Shown: positions 1-5,747, numbered from the stretch's first letter. The stretch is 5,894 bases of DNA from Rhodanobacteraceae bacterium (GCA_003233535.1 QIMA01000089.1:1-5894), one strand, 5' to 3'. The notes: generated by a model from the letters alone, not told the origin. Made by a program: numbers and translations.

Positions 1-137
1 AACACCCACCAGCCAGCAACCCAAACGGTGACGCCGGCAGTGATCGCCAGCGGCATGGGAAAACTATTGGAGGCGATGGCGCACACGGCCAGACCTAGCA
101 GTGGGGCGGCGTACAAAGCAATCGAGCGAACCGACAT
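1..137 (-). CDS. N-terminus of a DASS/SLC13-like anion transporter (partial)
   Basis: Reading the minus strand from ATG at 137 gives 45 codons open to the window edge, with no stop. After a short basic start (MSVRSIALYA) there is a hydrophobic segment (about residues 6-23), a short loop with SNSFP, and a second hydrophobic stretch ending VTVWVAGWWV. Two closely spaced N-terminal helices with a Trp-rich end to the second resemble the start of divalent anion:Na+ symporters (DASS/SLC13: sulfate, dicarboxylates, phosphate). That assignment rests on family resemblance over only 45 residues, and no substrate can be inferred. I chose the ATG at 137 because GGGA lies nine bases before it. The in-frame ATG at 146 directly abuts that GGGA and is less likely. 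Two palindromes lie 20-51 bp upstream. Another polytopic membrane protein is the main alternative. Confidence 0.5.
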   Translation of the reverse strand, partial: MSVRSIALYAAPLLGLAVCAIASNSFPMPLAITAGVTVWVAGWWV

Positions 138-156
138 CAGGATCATTCCCTACTTG

Positions 157-170
157 AGTCTGCGCAGACT
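157..170. promoter_or_regulatory. Perfect 14-bp palindrome upstream of the transporter start
   Basis: AGTCTGCGCAGACT equals its own reverse complement, with no central spacer. It lies 20 bp upstream of the chosen transporter start at 137. A spacerless palindrome cannot form a full hairpin loop, so a binding site for a dimeric repressor is the more natural reading. It does not match an operator consensus I know. Its role as an operator is inference from position and symmetry. Confidence 0.35.
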
Positions 171-188
171 ACCGCACTGTGCTGCGGT
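171..188. repeat. Inverted repeat ACCGCA-N6-TGCGGT
   Basis: Six-base arms flank the six-base centre CTGTGC. It directly abuts the palindrome at 157-170. On the minus strand it would form a small hairpin in the 5' untranslated RNA of the transporter; as DNA it could be a second protein-binding half of the same control region. No U-tract follows, so it is not an intrinsic terminator. Confidence 0.35.
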
Positions 189-267
189 GCCAAGGGACTT
201 TAGAGCCTGTCGACCAGCGTTGAGTCCATCGCTAAGAAATGTCTAAACGACCGGGACTCAAACTGGA

Positions 268-301
268 GGCAAAAGAAAAGGGCGCCCTGACGGTGCGCCC
301 T
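268..301 (-). terminator. Intrinsic terminator, minus strand
   Basis: Read on the minus strand, AGGGCGC (301-295), a nine-base loop (294-286) and GCGCCCT (285-279) make a seven-base-pair, G/C-rich stem, followed at once by a T-rich run (TTTTCTTTT, 279-271). The plus-strand flank (GAGTTGACC) is not T-rich, so the direction is minus. No minus-strand protein gene ends just before it. It must therefore end a short RNA started around 320-380, or act as an attenuator in the leader of the transporter, whose start lies about 140 bp further on. Confidence 0.7.
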
Positions 302-328
302 GAGTTGACCCCAAACTGGGCCGCTATC

Positions 329-334
329 ATTATA
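329..334 (-). promoter_or_regulatory. Perfect -10 box TATAAT, minus strand
   Basis: TATAAT reads on the minus strand at 334-329. The best -35-like hexamer upstream (TTGACG, 366-361) is 26 bases away, too far for a standard sigma-70 promoter, and nothing better sits at 16-18 bases. A start from this box would fall near 322 and meet the terminator at 301-271 after only about 50 bases. Confidence 0.25.
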
Positions 335-386
335 TCGCGCTTCCTGCGCTGGCTGGTAATCGTCAAACTTTATTTTTCTAGCGTTC

Positions 387-416
387 ATAGTAACTTAGAC
401 GAACTATCTCAGTCAA
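387..416 (-). promoter_or_regulatory. Candidate sigma-70 promoter, minus strand
   Basis: TTGACT (416-411) and TACTAT (392-387) are separated by 18 bases on the minus strand, matching five of six and four of six consensus bases. Transcription would begin near 380. The first strong stop signal met is the terminator ending near 271, giving an RNA of roughly 110 nt; read-through would reach the transporter gene. The promoter is judged by pattern only. Confidence 0.35.
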
Positions 417-648
417 TACCTTAAGTTTGCATCGGTCGCATAGAGCAGGATTTGCCCTGCAGTCGGGCGTGCGCCGAAGGCTAATCGATGGCTTCGATAT
501 GCACCGGGTAGGTGACCGCTGGGCGCTCGAATCACGGTACTGCGGTGCGGCCGCCACTGACGTTCGCGGGCAGCTTCGTGAGTGAGCCAAGACTGCTCGG
601 CTCCGGTAGGCTCGACGCCTTCAGCGGATCGGTGATGTTGCAGTTTGG

Positions 649-681
649 GCGATCAGACAGTGGCTCGGTTGATCGCTTTTT
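649..681 (+). terminator. Intrinsic terminator, plus strand, upstream of rsmG
   Basis: GCGATCA (649-655) and TGATCGC (670-676) form a seven-base-pair stem around a 14-base loop, followed directly by TTTTT (677-681). The minus-strand flank lacks a T-run, so the direction is plus. It ends about 97 bp before the rsmG start, so rsmG needs a promoter inside 682-777 or read-through. No recognised plus-strand gene lies ahead of it in the window. A moderate stem and a long loop make it weaker than the terminator at 268-301. Confidence 0.5.
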
Positions 682-777
682 GCTCAGCTCCGGCCGTATT
701 AGCGGGATCGAGTTCCAGCGTCAGTGATCGCACGCGTAGAATCGCCTGCGCACTGTATGCGTACGGATACCACCGCA

Positions 778-1407
778 ATGTCGTCAGCCCAGCCCAAAGA
801 ACGCCTAAGCGCCGGCATGAGCCAGCTGGGTCTCCCAATCGACGCCCGAGCCGATCAGCTGTTGAGCTATCAGCAGTTGATCGAACGCTGGAACCGGGTC
901 TACAACCTCACCGCCATTCGTGAACCGATGGCGATGGTCGATCGGCACCTGCTCGACAGCTTGGTGCTGATAGCACACCTGCCGCCCGGCGATCTGGCAG
1001 ATTTGGGTGCCGGCGCCGGGCTTCCCGGGCTGGTGGTGGCGATATGGGAACCTTCTCGTCGCGTTGTGCTGATCGAAAGCAACGGCAAGAAGGCGCGGTT
1101 TATGAGCCTAGTGGCCCGCGAGCTTGGACTGGAGCGGGTCGAAGTGCGACAGGAACGCGCCGAATCGGTCAAGCTGGATGCGCCGCTGCCGCTAGTCACC
1201 GCGCGAGCCTGCGCTTCTTTGGCCGGCCTGCTCAAGATCGGCGGTCATTTGCTTAGCCCGGACGGCCATTTGCTGGCAATGAAGGGGCGCTACCCGAATG
1301 ACGAAATCGCCGAGCTGCCGACGGGCTGGAAGCTGCTGGCTAGCCATCGGCTCACCGTACCCTTCGTCAGCGAAGAGCGTCATTTGCTGGATATTGTTCG
1401 GACCTAG
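778..1407 (+). CDS. rsmG: 16S rRNA (guanine527-N7)-methyltransferase RsmG
   Basis: RsmG (GidB) transfers a methyl group from S-adenosylmethionine to N7 of G527 in 16S rRNA, in the cytoplasm, acting on the small-subunit RNA. The 209-residue product matches the family length (207 in E. coli). Visible family blocks are NLT (43-45), RHLLDS (56-61), the SAM-binding glycine loop DLGAGAGLPG (75-84), ESNGKKARF (100-108), RACAS (143-147), LAMKG (166-170) and ERHL (200-203). I chose ATG 778 because it gives the usual N-terminal length. ATG 757 and GTG 724 are in frame but add 7 or 18 residues, and none of the starts has a strong ribosome-binding site. The usual partners mnmG and parAB are absent: the upstream side is a long non-coding region and a YceI-family gene follows. 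Loss of RsmG is known to give low-level streptomycin resistance in several bacteria. Confidence 0.95.
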   Translation: MSSAQPKERLSAGMSQLGLPIDARADQLLSYQQLIERWNRVYNLTAIREPMAMVDRHLLDSLVLIAHLPPGDLADLGAGAGLPGLVVAIWEPSRRVVLIESNGKKARFMSLVARELGLERVEVRQERAESVKLDAPLPLVTARACASLAGLLKIGGHLLSPDGHLLAMKGRYPNDEIAELPTGWKLLASHRLTVPFVSEERHLLDIVRT

Positions 1408-1550
1408 CGAGGTCAGTTCGCCACTATCCCTGCCCCTGATGCACGCTGCAGGACGGTCGTCCGGTCATAACCATCACACGCGTCACTACGTGATCACCGC
1501 CATCAAGGTTAGGATTGCGCCCAACCCCGATCAGCAAAGGACCCCAATTG
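1408..1550. other. Gap between rsmG and the yceI-like gene
   Basis: This 143-bp gap has no gene I can support. It contains a short inverted repeat GGACG-GT-CGTCC (1451-1462). I found no convincing -35/-10 pair and no intrinsic terminator after rsmG, so cotranscription of the next gene with rsmG cannot be excluded. Confidence 0.4.
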
Positions 1551-2117
1551 ATGAAACTCGCACTCGCTCTGGCGCTCGGCCTGATGACCGCTACCGCGCA
1601 CGCCGAAACCACGCCCTACACCTTCGACACCGTGCATTCCAAGGTCATGTTCAAAGTGAAGCACTTGGGTTTCTCCTACAGCTACGGCGAATTTACTGAG
1701 TTCTCCGGCAGCTTCGATTTCGACCAGTCGGACTGGAGCCAGTCTAAAGTCGACATCACCATCCCAGTCGACTCACTGGAGATGGGCGACGCCACCTGGA
1801 ACGACCACATGCGCGCGGCGAACTACTTCAATTTGGCCGAATATACGGAAATTCGGTTTACCTCGACCAAGTTGGAAAAGAGCGATGACAAGCATGGCAA
1901 ATTGCACGGCGACTTAACCGTGTTGGGCGTGACCAAGCCGGTGGTGCTGGACGTAACTCTCAACCAACAAGGCCCGCATCCATTCAACAAGAAACCACGC
2001 GCCGGCTTTTCGGCCAGCGGCCAGTTCTCGCGTTCCGAATTCGGCATGAAGCACATGGCGCCGATGGTTGGCGACGAGGTGCACGTGATGATTGAGATCG
2101 AGGCAGGCGGGCAGTAG
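1551..2117 (+). CDS. Secreted YceI-family lipocalin-like protein
   Basis: YceI-family proteins are periplasmic beta-barrels; structurally studied members bind isoprenoid-type lipids such as polyisoprenoids in a lipocalin-like pocket. Many are linked to stress, but the physiological role is usually unknown. The 188-residue product begins with a signal peptide (MKLALALALGLMTATAHA, cleavage expected after AHA18), leaving about 170 residues, the usual size of the mature domain. Family blocks are the start region with HS..KV.FKVKHLGFS (29-42), DHMRAANYFN (85-94) with EIRFTS (100-105), GDLTVLGVTKPV (120-131) and FSRSEFGM (159-166). ATG 1551 is supported by AAGGA nine bases upstream and by starting exactly at the signal peptide. 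It lies 143 bp after rsmG on the same strand. There is no transmembrane cytochrome b561 fusion or neighbour, which some yceI loci have. Confidence 0.93.
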   Translation: MKLALALALGLMTATAHAETTPYTFDTVHSKVMFKVKHLGFSYSYGEFTEFSGSFDFDQSDWSQSKVDITIPVDSLEMGDATWNDHMRAANYFNLAEYTEIRFTSTKLEKSDDKHGKLHGDLTVLGVTKPVVLDVTLNQQGPHPFNKKPRAGFSASGQFSRSEFGMKHMAPMVGDEVHVMIEIEAGGQ

Positions 2118-2286
2118 CTCCGCGTCGTCGCCAGTCCATGATGAGCGCAGGCTCGGAGTGTATTTTCTGGCTCAGAGATCTAAGAGCCGCGGCCTAGACC
2201 TACTAAACCAAATGGTGGGCAGACTCGCTTTGCCCGTCATTGGAGGCGCTGCAGGGCAATCTGCTTAGTGGCGTCTCCTTGCCTGC
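2118..2286. other. Convergent intergenic gap
   Basis: This 169-bp gap separates two genes that end toward each other. Besides the nested hairpin at 2242-2278 it has two smaller stem-loops: GGCTC/GAGCC (2169-2188, with AGATCT inside the loop) and GGGCA/TGCCC (2217-2235). No open frame in it looks coding. Confidence 0.4.
2242..2278. terminator. Nested hairpin between convergent genes, possible bidirectional terminator
   Basis: GGAGGCGC (2242-2249) pairs with GCGTCTCC (2271-2278) through one G-U pair, and inside it GCAG (2251-2254) pairs with CTGC (2261-2264). It lies between the plus-strand yceI-like gene and the minus-strand gene ending at 2287, where a terminator is expected. Neither flank has a good T-run, so intrinsic termination is doubtful. 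Confidence 0.3.
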
Positions 2287-2700
2287 CTACTGACGGGATT
2301 GGGGAAATGGTGCCCCCGTCGGCCTGCCGTCGACGACAAGCGGTACTCGTTCGCTGGCGTTCTTCAAATCGACGACTTGTTCAGTGATGGACCATGCGCC
2401 CAACGCTTTCGTAGCCAAGACGTACACCTTCGCTGAGCCACTGGGCCCATGCACCGTATAGCTAATGTCCGCCCGGCCAGAACCGCCGCTGGTACTGATG
2501 TTGCCCATGACCATATAGCCAGAATCAATCGGCGTGCCCAGGTGTTGCCGCAGTTCGCTGCTAGCTCTGACATTCTCCAGAGATTGCTCGTAAACCTGCC
2601 CTTTCAATGCACTGTTCACCAGCATAAAAATGCCGACGAAGATGCCTAAGAAAGACGCTACCCCCAAGCACACCAACAGTACTATGTGTCGATCTTTCAT
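2287..2700 (-). CDS. Coa1-family (cytochrome oxidase assembly factor 1-like) membrane protein
   Basis: The 137-residue product has a short charged N-terminus (MKDRH), one transmembrane helix (about residues 6-28) and a soluble domain. The latter carries the pattern I associate with bacterial Coa1-like proteins: LGTPI (54-58), then a glycine-rich run with GNIS (66-69) and GGSGRADISYTVHG (72-85), followed by GSAKVYVLATK (88-98) and GAWSI (101-105). In yeast, Coa1 helps assemble cytochrome c oxidase in the mitochondrial inner membrane. The role of bacterial homologues is not established, and no oxidase gene is visible here. The helix orientation predicts the domain outside the cytoplasm. ATG 2700 starts just before the helix, with GGA at usable distance. 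The frame is open to 2775 but the extra 25 residues look non-coding. The gene stands alone, convergent with the yceI-like gene. Confidence 0.7.
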   Translation of the reverse strand: MKDRHIVLLVCLGVASFLGIFVGIFMLVNSALKGQVYEQSLENVRASSELRQHLGTPIDSGYMVMGNISTSGGSGRADISYTVHGPSGSAKVYVLATKALGAWSITEQVVDLKNASERVPLVVDGRPTGAPFPQSRQ

Positions 2701-2765
2701 GAATTTTCCAAGCCTCAAGGTTTGAGTCAGGCCGTGCCGAAGGCTGTTTGGGCAATCAATGTCCT

Positions 2766-2780
2766 GCGCGATCATCGCGC
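2766..2780. promoter_or_regulatory. Palindrome GCGCGAT-C-ATCGCGC
   Basis: Perfect seven-base arms flank a single central base, 66-80 bp upstream of the Coa1-like start and within the 211-bp gap before the M14 gene's stop. Position and symmetry fit an operator for the Coa1-like gene. I see no clear -35/-10 pair beside it and know no matching regulator. Confidence 0.3.
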
Positions 2781-2911
2781 GAGTTCATGAAATATCCGGG
2801 CTAGTCAAGCGCAAGCACATTGGCAATCTGCCTCGTGGTCGTACCGCCCTAGCCTGGAACCCACCATCAAAGTGCGCTGATGTCGCGATCTCAGCGAGCG
2901 TCAGAGATTGT

Positions 2912-4591
2912 TCACGGCGATGGGTTCTCCAGCCCGTCAGCGAAAATGCCGTCGATGTCGACGAATAGCGCCGATGGCGGACCCTGATCTCCATTGCTGT
3001 CGATCGCATAGACAAACACGATGCCTTGGCCACCGGGTATCTGGGCCGTAGTGATCAACGCGCTGGCCGCCTCGCTGGTTTCATCAAACATCCCGTCGTC
3101 GGCGCTCAAGGCAAAGCTCTGGGTCGCAACCCAAGGCGGATCGCCAACCGTGAAGCGCACTTCGCTGATGGACTGAGCGGCGTCCACTGGCTCGCCGCCA
3201 CCGTTCACCGCCCGCTGGGTGTCGTCGGCCACCGCGCTCAAGGTCGCCGATCCGGCGCTGTCGCTCAGTACCAGGTTGCGCACGTCAGGGCCGAGTGAGG
3301 TCTGGTAGGGGCGTCGGGTGTGTTTGATGCCGGCAAGCAGACCGGCCAGGGTTTCTGGCAACACCGTGGACTCAAAACTGCTGCAGCTTTCTCCGAAGCT
3401 GCTGCCAATCTCGAACGTATACGAGGCAATGCCGAGCTTTTCGTAGATGTTGTCGACGTTGGTGCCAGAGGCCGGGCCGAGAAAGCAGTTTTGACAGGCG
3501 GCGAAGCCGCTGGCAAAGCCCATCTTTTGGGCCAAGCCGCGCAGGCCCAAAAGATTGGGTGGCACATTGTTGCTGCCTTCCCAAGGATAGAACACGATGT
3601 CGCCCGAGCTGTGAACGGAGATGAAGATACCGTCGGCGTCATTGTCCGCGGGGGTGGTCAGGTCGCCAGGCGTTTCGAGGCGAAAATCCGGAAACACGCT
3701 GGCCGCATAGTTCTCCACCGACTGGGTTTCCGGCTCCGAAGCGGGAGAGGGGCCGCGATAGGTGTCACTGCAGGCGTTGCCGCTGGAGGAACTTCCGCCC
3801 CAAAAAGTGCCCGAGGAATTGCGGTTGAGATCCGCGCCGCGAGAATCCGAGGTCGCACCGCAGTAATTCTGATTGGTGTTCTTGCGCCAACCCGGACTAC
3901 AAGAGCCAGCGCATTCGGCCTCGGCCATCTTGCGTCCATCGGGGTTCTGCTGGGGCAGGATATGCACCTCGAAATAGTCCAGCATCCAGGTGGTATCGGC
4001 ATCCACCCCATAATTGGCAACCAGCAATTCCGCGAAGCGCGTATTCACCTCGGCGGTGGCCAGTTCCCTGGCGTGGATGGCGCTCATCACCATGTAGATC
4101 GGCTTGGGACCCGGGATTGCCTGATTGGTCAACACCAGCGCGTGGGTGTCATATCCGCCGAGGCCCTGGGTCTTCTCCCAGCTATCACCGATGTCGGCCC
4201 AGGTCGCGAGATTGGGATGGCTGATCGTCAGGGCCTGCAGGTCGACGTAGGTCTGTTCTACGGTTCGGTAGCAGGGCCGGCCGCCGAGGGTGCCGCCGCC
4301 CCTGCTGAAATCCCTGGGCGCATAAAGCCCGGCAGTCAGGGCTTGATCGATCACCGCGTCGGTGGGCAAACGACCGCGATCGGTGCGGATCACCGCGTAG
4401 CCCTCCCGCCACAGGTAATACCAAAGATCATGGCGTTCCCGCAGCTGCGTCAGCCGGTCCTCGCTGTCGGTGTACACCCGTGCCACCACCACGTCGTTGG
4501 TGATGGGCTCAGGGCCACTGGGATGGTGGGCTGCCACACTCGCCGTCATCAGCAGCGCGAGCAGCGCCGCCCTGATAGGTGTCCTTAGCAA
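2912..4591 (-). CDS. Secreted M14-family zinc carboxypeptidase with C-terminal beta domain
   Basis: M14 metallopeptidases remove C-terminal residues from peptides using one zinc ion; this one should act outside the inner membrane. Numbering from TTG 4591 (559 residues): signal peptide 1-21 (core AALLALLMTASVA), a propeptide-like part to about 100, then the peptidase domain. Zinc ligands are His173 and Glu176 in HARE and His327 in SVHSSG. Substrate-binding residues are Arg220 in NPDGR and Asn256-Arg257 in DLNRN. The catalytic Glu394 lies in YTFEIG. The position of carboxypeptidase A Tyr248 appears to be Gly372. About eight cysteines fit an exported fold. Residues from about 430 form a beta-rich extra domain ending DGIFADGLENPSP. 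The TTG start is preceded by GGGAG at seven bases and gives a clean signal peptide; the frame runs open to TTG 4678, and ATG 4549 would cut into the signal peptide. Substrate preference cannot be read from the sequence. Confidence 0.92.
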   Translation of the reverse strand: MLRTPIRAALLALLMTASVAAHHPSGPEPITNDVVVARVYTDSEDRLTQLRERHDLWYYLWREGYAVIRTDRGRLPTDAVIDQALTAGLYAPRDFSRGGGTLGGRPCYRTVEQTYVDLQALTISHPNLATWADIGDSWEKTQGLGGYDTHALVLTNQAIPGPKPIYMVMSAIHARELATAEVNTRFAELLVANYGVDADTTWMLDYFEVHILPQQNPDGRKMAEAECAGSCSPGWRKNTNQNYCGATSDSRGADLNRNSSGTFWGGSSSSGNACSDTYRGPSPASEPETQSVENYAASVFPDFRLETPGDLTTPADNDADGIFISVHSSGDIVFYPWEGSNNVPPNLLGLRGLAQKMGFASGFAACQNCFLGPASGTNVDNIYEKLGIASYTFEIGSSFGESCSSFESTVLPETLAGLLAGIKHTRRPYQTSLGPDVRNLVLSDSAGSATLSAVADDTQRAVNGGGEPVDAAQSISEVRFTVGDPPWVATQSFALSADDGMFDETSEAASALITTAQIPGGQGIVFVYAIDSNGDQGPPSALFVDIDGIFADGLENPSP

Positions 4592-4922
4592 ACTCCGGCT
4601 CCCGGTCAGGTCACAATCCACCAGTCTAACGCGGGCAAGGCCATTGGTTGCGCGGAAGTCGCGGAAGTGATCGCACAATCAAAAAAACTGATCGCTAAAG
4701 CGCAGGAGATCATGGGCACTACAGATTGGGATCCCGGCGCGGAACAACGACACCGATTGCCGGAGATGACGCTGGCCAGCAACCATCTCAACTCAGCTTC
4801 CTGTTGACCGAGATCGTCATGAGCGCAATTCCCGCTAAGTCTTCGATGGATGTGGCCAAGCGACGGCGGACAGCTGTATCCAATGCCCTCTGGGCCGCCC
4901 ACCCTGTGCCCTTTCTATGCGC
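4592..4922. other. Intergenic region between the M14 gene and metF
   Basis: These 331 bp hold no gene I can support. On the plus strand an open stretch without ATG start runs from 4589 to a TGA at 4805. From GTG 4667 it would encode 46 residues with a helix-like start (AQSKKLIAKAQEIM) and TDWDPGAEQ, and may be a relic or chance. The region also has a tandem nine-base repeat CGCGGAAGT (4651-4668) and two TGATCGC copies 21 bp apart around seven A residues (4668-4695). No clear terminator for metF is visible: the GC-rich stretch 4890-4912 lacks a T-run. Confidence 0.45.
4668..4695. repeat. Two TGATCGC direct repeats, 21-bp period, around an A7 tract
   Basis: TGATCGC occurs at 4668-4674 and 4689-4695, two helical turns apart, with seven A residues (4681-4687) between. 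The spacing would put two bound proteins on one face of the DNA. The pair lies 77-104 bp upstream of the chosen M14 start, so it could belong to that gene's control region. This is inference from spacing only. Confidence 0.25.
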
Positions 4923-5747
4923 TTATCTAATCCCCTCCACAATAGCCAGCGTCGCCTTAGATCGATTCAGCGTGTAGAAGTGGAGTCCAGGGGCTCCGCC
5001 GGCGACTAGCCGCTGGCACAAATCGCCGACCACCTCCAGCCCGTAGGCGCGTATTCCGGCAGCGTCGTCGGCGAATGCACGCAGACGGCGTTCCAGCCAG
5101 CGGGGGATCTCGGCGCCACACATTTCGGAGAAGCGACTGAGCTGAGAGTAGTTGGTTATCGGCATGATGCCGGGCACGATCGGCACTTCGATGCCCAACT
5201 TTCGGGCGTCATCGACGAAGCGGAAATAGCTGTCGGCGTTGAAGAAATATTGGGTGATAGCGGCGTCGGCTCCGGCAGCAATTTTGCCTGCGAAGTGTTT
5301 CAAATCGGTGCGCGCATCGTGGCACTGGGGGTGAAACTCGGGGTAGCAAGCGACTTCGATGCGGAACTGGTCGCCGAATTCGGCGCGGATGAAGGCGACG
5401 AGCTCGGAGGCGTAGCGAAACTCACCCGGGCTGGCCATACCGCTAGGCATGTCTCCGCGCAGGGCAACGATCCGGTTCATCCCCTTGTCCACATAGCGCT
5501 GCAGCAGCGCGCGGATTTCTTCTCGGGTGCCACCCAAGCAAGACAGATGCGGGGCCACATCGAAGCCAAAGTCGCGCTGCAGTTCGACCACAGTGTCGAA
5601 GGTGTAGTTGAGCGTGGAGCCGCCGGCACCGAAAGTGACCGAGACGTACTCTGGATCGAGCGCCTTAAAGCTCGCAGCACTTGCGCGCATGATTCGTTTT
5701 TGATCGTCGGTCTTGGGCGGGAAGAACTCGAAACTAATGGGAATCAT
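4923..5747 (-). CDS. metF: 5,10-methylenetetrahydrofolate reductase MetF
   Basis: MetF is the cytoplasmic flavoenzyme (FAD) that reduces 5,10-methylene-tetrahydrofolate to 5-methyl-tetrahydrofolate, the methyl donor for methionine synthesis. The 274-residue product covers the whole catalytic TIM barrel. Recognisable blocks are FEFFPPKT (6-13), TFGAGGS (38-44), HLSC (67-70), LRGD (96-99), YPE (135-137), ITQYFF (164-169), PGIMPI (192-197) and LHFYTLNR (255-262). Glu7, Asp99 and Gln166 correspond to E. coli Glu28, Asp120 and Gln183, which act in catalysis and folate binding. E. coli MetF (296 residues) has a longer N-terminus; starting with MIPISFEFF is a common short form. The start is ATG 5747, with a modest AGAGAG site upstream. 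trpF ends 42 bp upstream on the same strand, so cotranscription is possible. No SAM or SAH riboswitch fits in that gap. Confidence 0.96.
   Translation of the reverse strand: MIPISFEFFPPKTDDQKRIMRASAASFKALDPEYVSVTFGAGGSTLNYTFDTVVELQRDFGFDVAPHLSCLGGTREEIRALLQRYVDKGMNRIVALRGDMPSGMASPGEFRYASELVAFIRAEFGDQFRIEVACYPEFHPQCHDARTDLKHFAGKIAAGADAAITQYFFNADSYFRFVDDARKLGIEVPIVPGIMPITNYSQLSRFSEMCGAEIPRWLERRLRAFADDAAGIRAYGLEVVGDLCQRLVAGGAPGLHFYTLNRSKATLAIVEGIR

Larger units (their letters stand above)
138..777. other. Long intergenic region between divergent genes, with orphan transcription signals
   Basis: This 640-bp stretch separates the minus-strand transporter start from the plus-strand rsmG start. I recognise no protein gene in it. 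Two open stretches on the plus strand (TTG 427 to the stop at 585, 52 codons; GTG 512 to the stop at 727, 71 codons) resemble nothing I know. The second runs through an intrinsic terminator, which argues against it. The region does hold a pair of palindromes (157-188), a minus-strand terminator (268-301), minus-strand promoter-like boxes (329-334 and 387-416) and a plus-strand terminator (649-681). It could encode small RNAs on both strands or a long regulated leader of the transporter. No tRNA, SRP RNA or tmRNA signature is visible. Confidence 0.6.

Noticed and set aside
241..266. A possible tRNA 3' half on the minus strand near the terminator (TTTGAGTC resembling a T-arm)
   Set aside because: The invariant C of the T-loop is missing, and no acceptor stem, anticodon arm or CCA end can be built around it.
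200..388. A 62-codon minus-strand frame (MNARKIKFDD...)
   Set aside because: It reads through the strong minus-strand terminator at 301-271, so its second half is the translated hairpin and T-run. A non-coding RNA is a better reading of the interval.
512..727. A 71-codon plus-strand frame starting at GTG
   Set aside because: Its product is unrecognisable, it has no convincing ribosome-binding site, and the intrinsic terminator at 649-681 lies inside it.
3320..4588. A 422-codon open frame on the plus strand
   Set aside because: It lies entirely antisense to the M14 carboxypeptidase, whose motifs are intact. Its product is rich in Gly, Ala, Arg and Val with no recognisable domain, as expected of a shadow frame in GC-rich DNA.
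4606..4902. A 98-codon minus-strand frame between metF and the M14 gene
   Set aside because: It overlaps the M14 5' end in another frame, has a Cys/Ser/Pro-rich composition without a motif, and shows no family resemblance.
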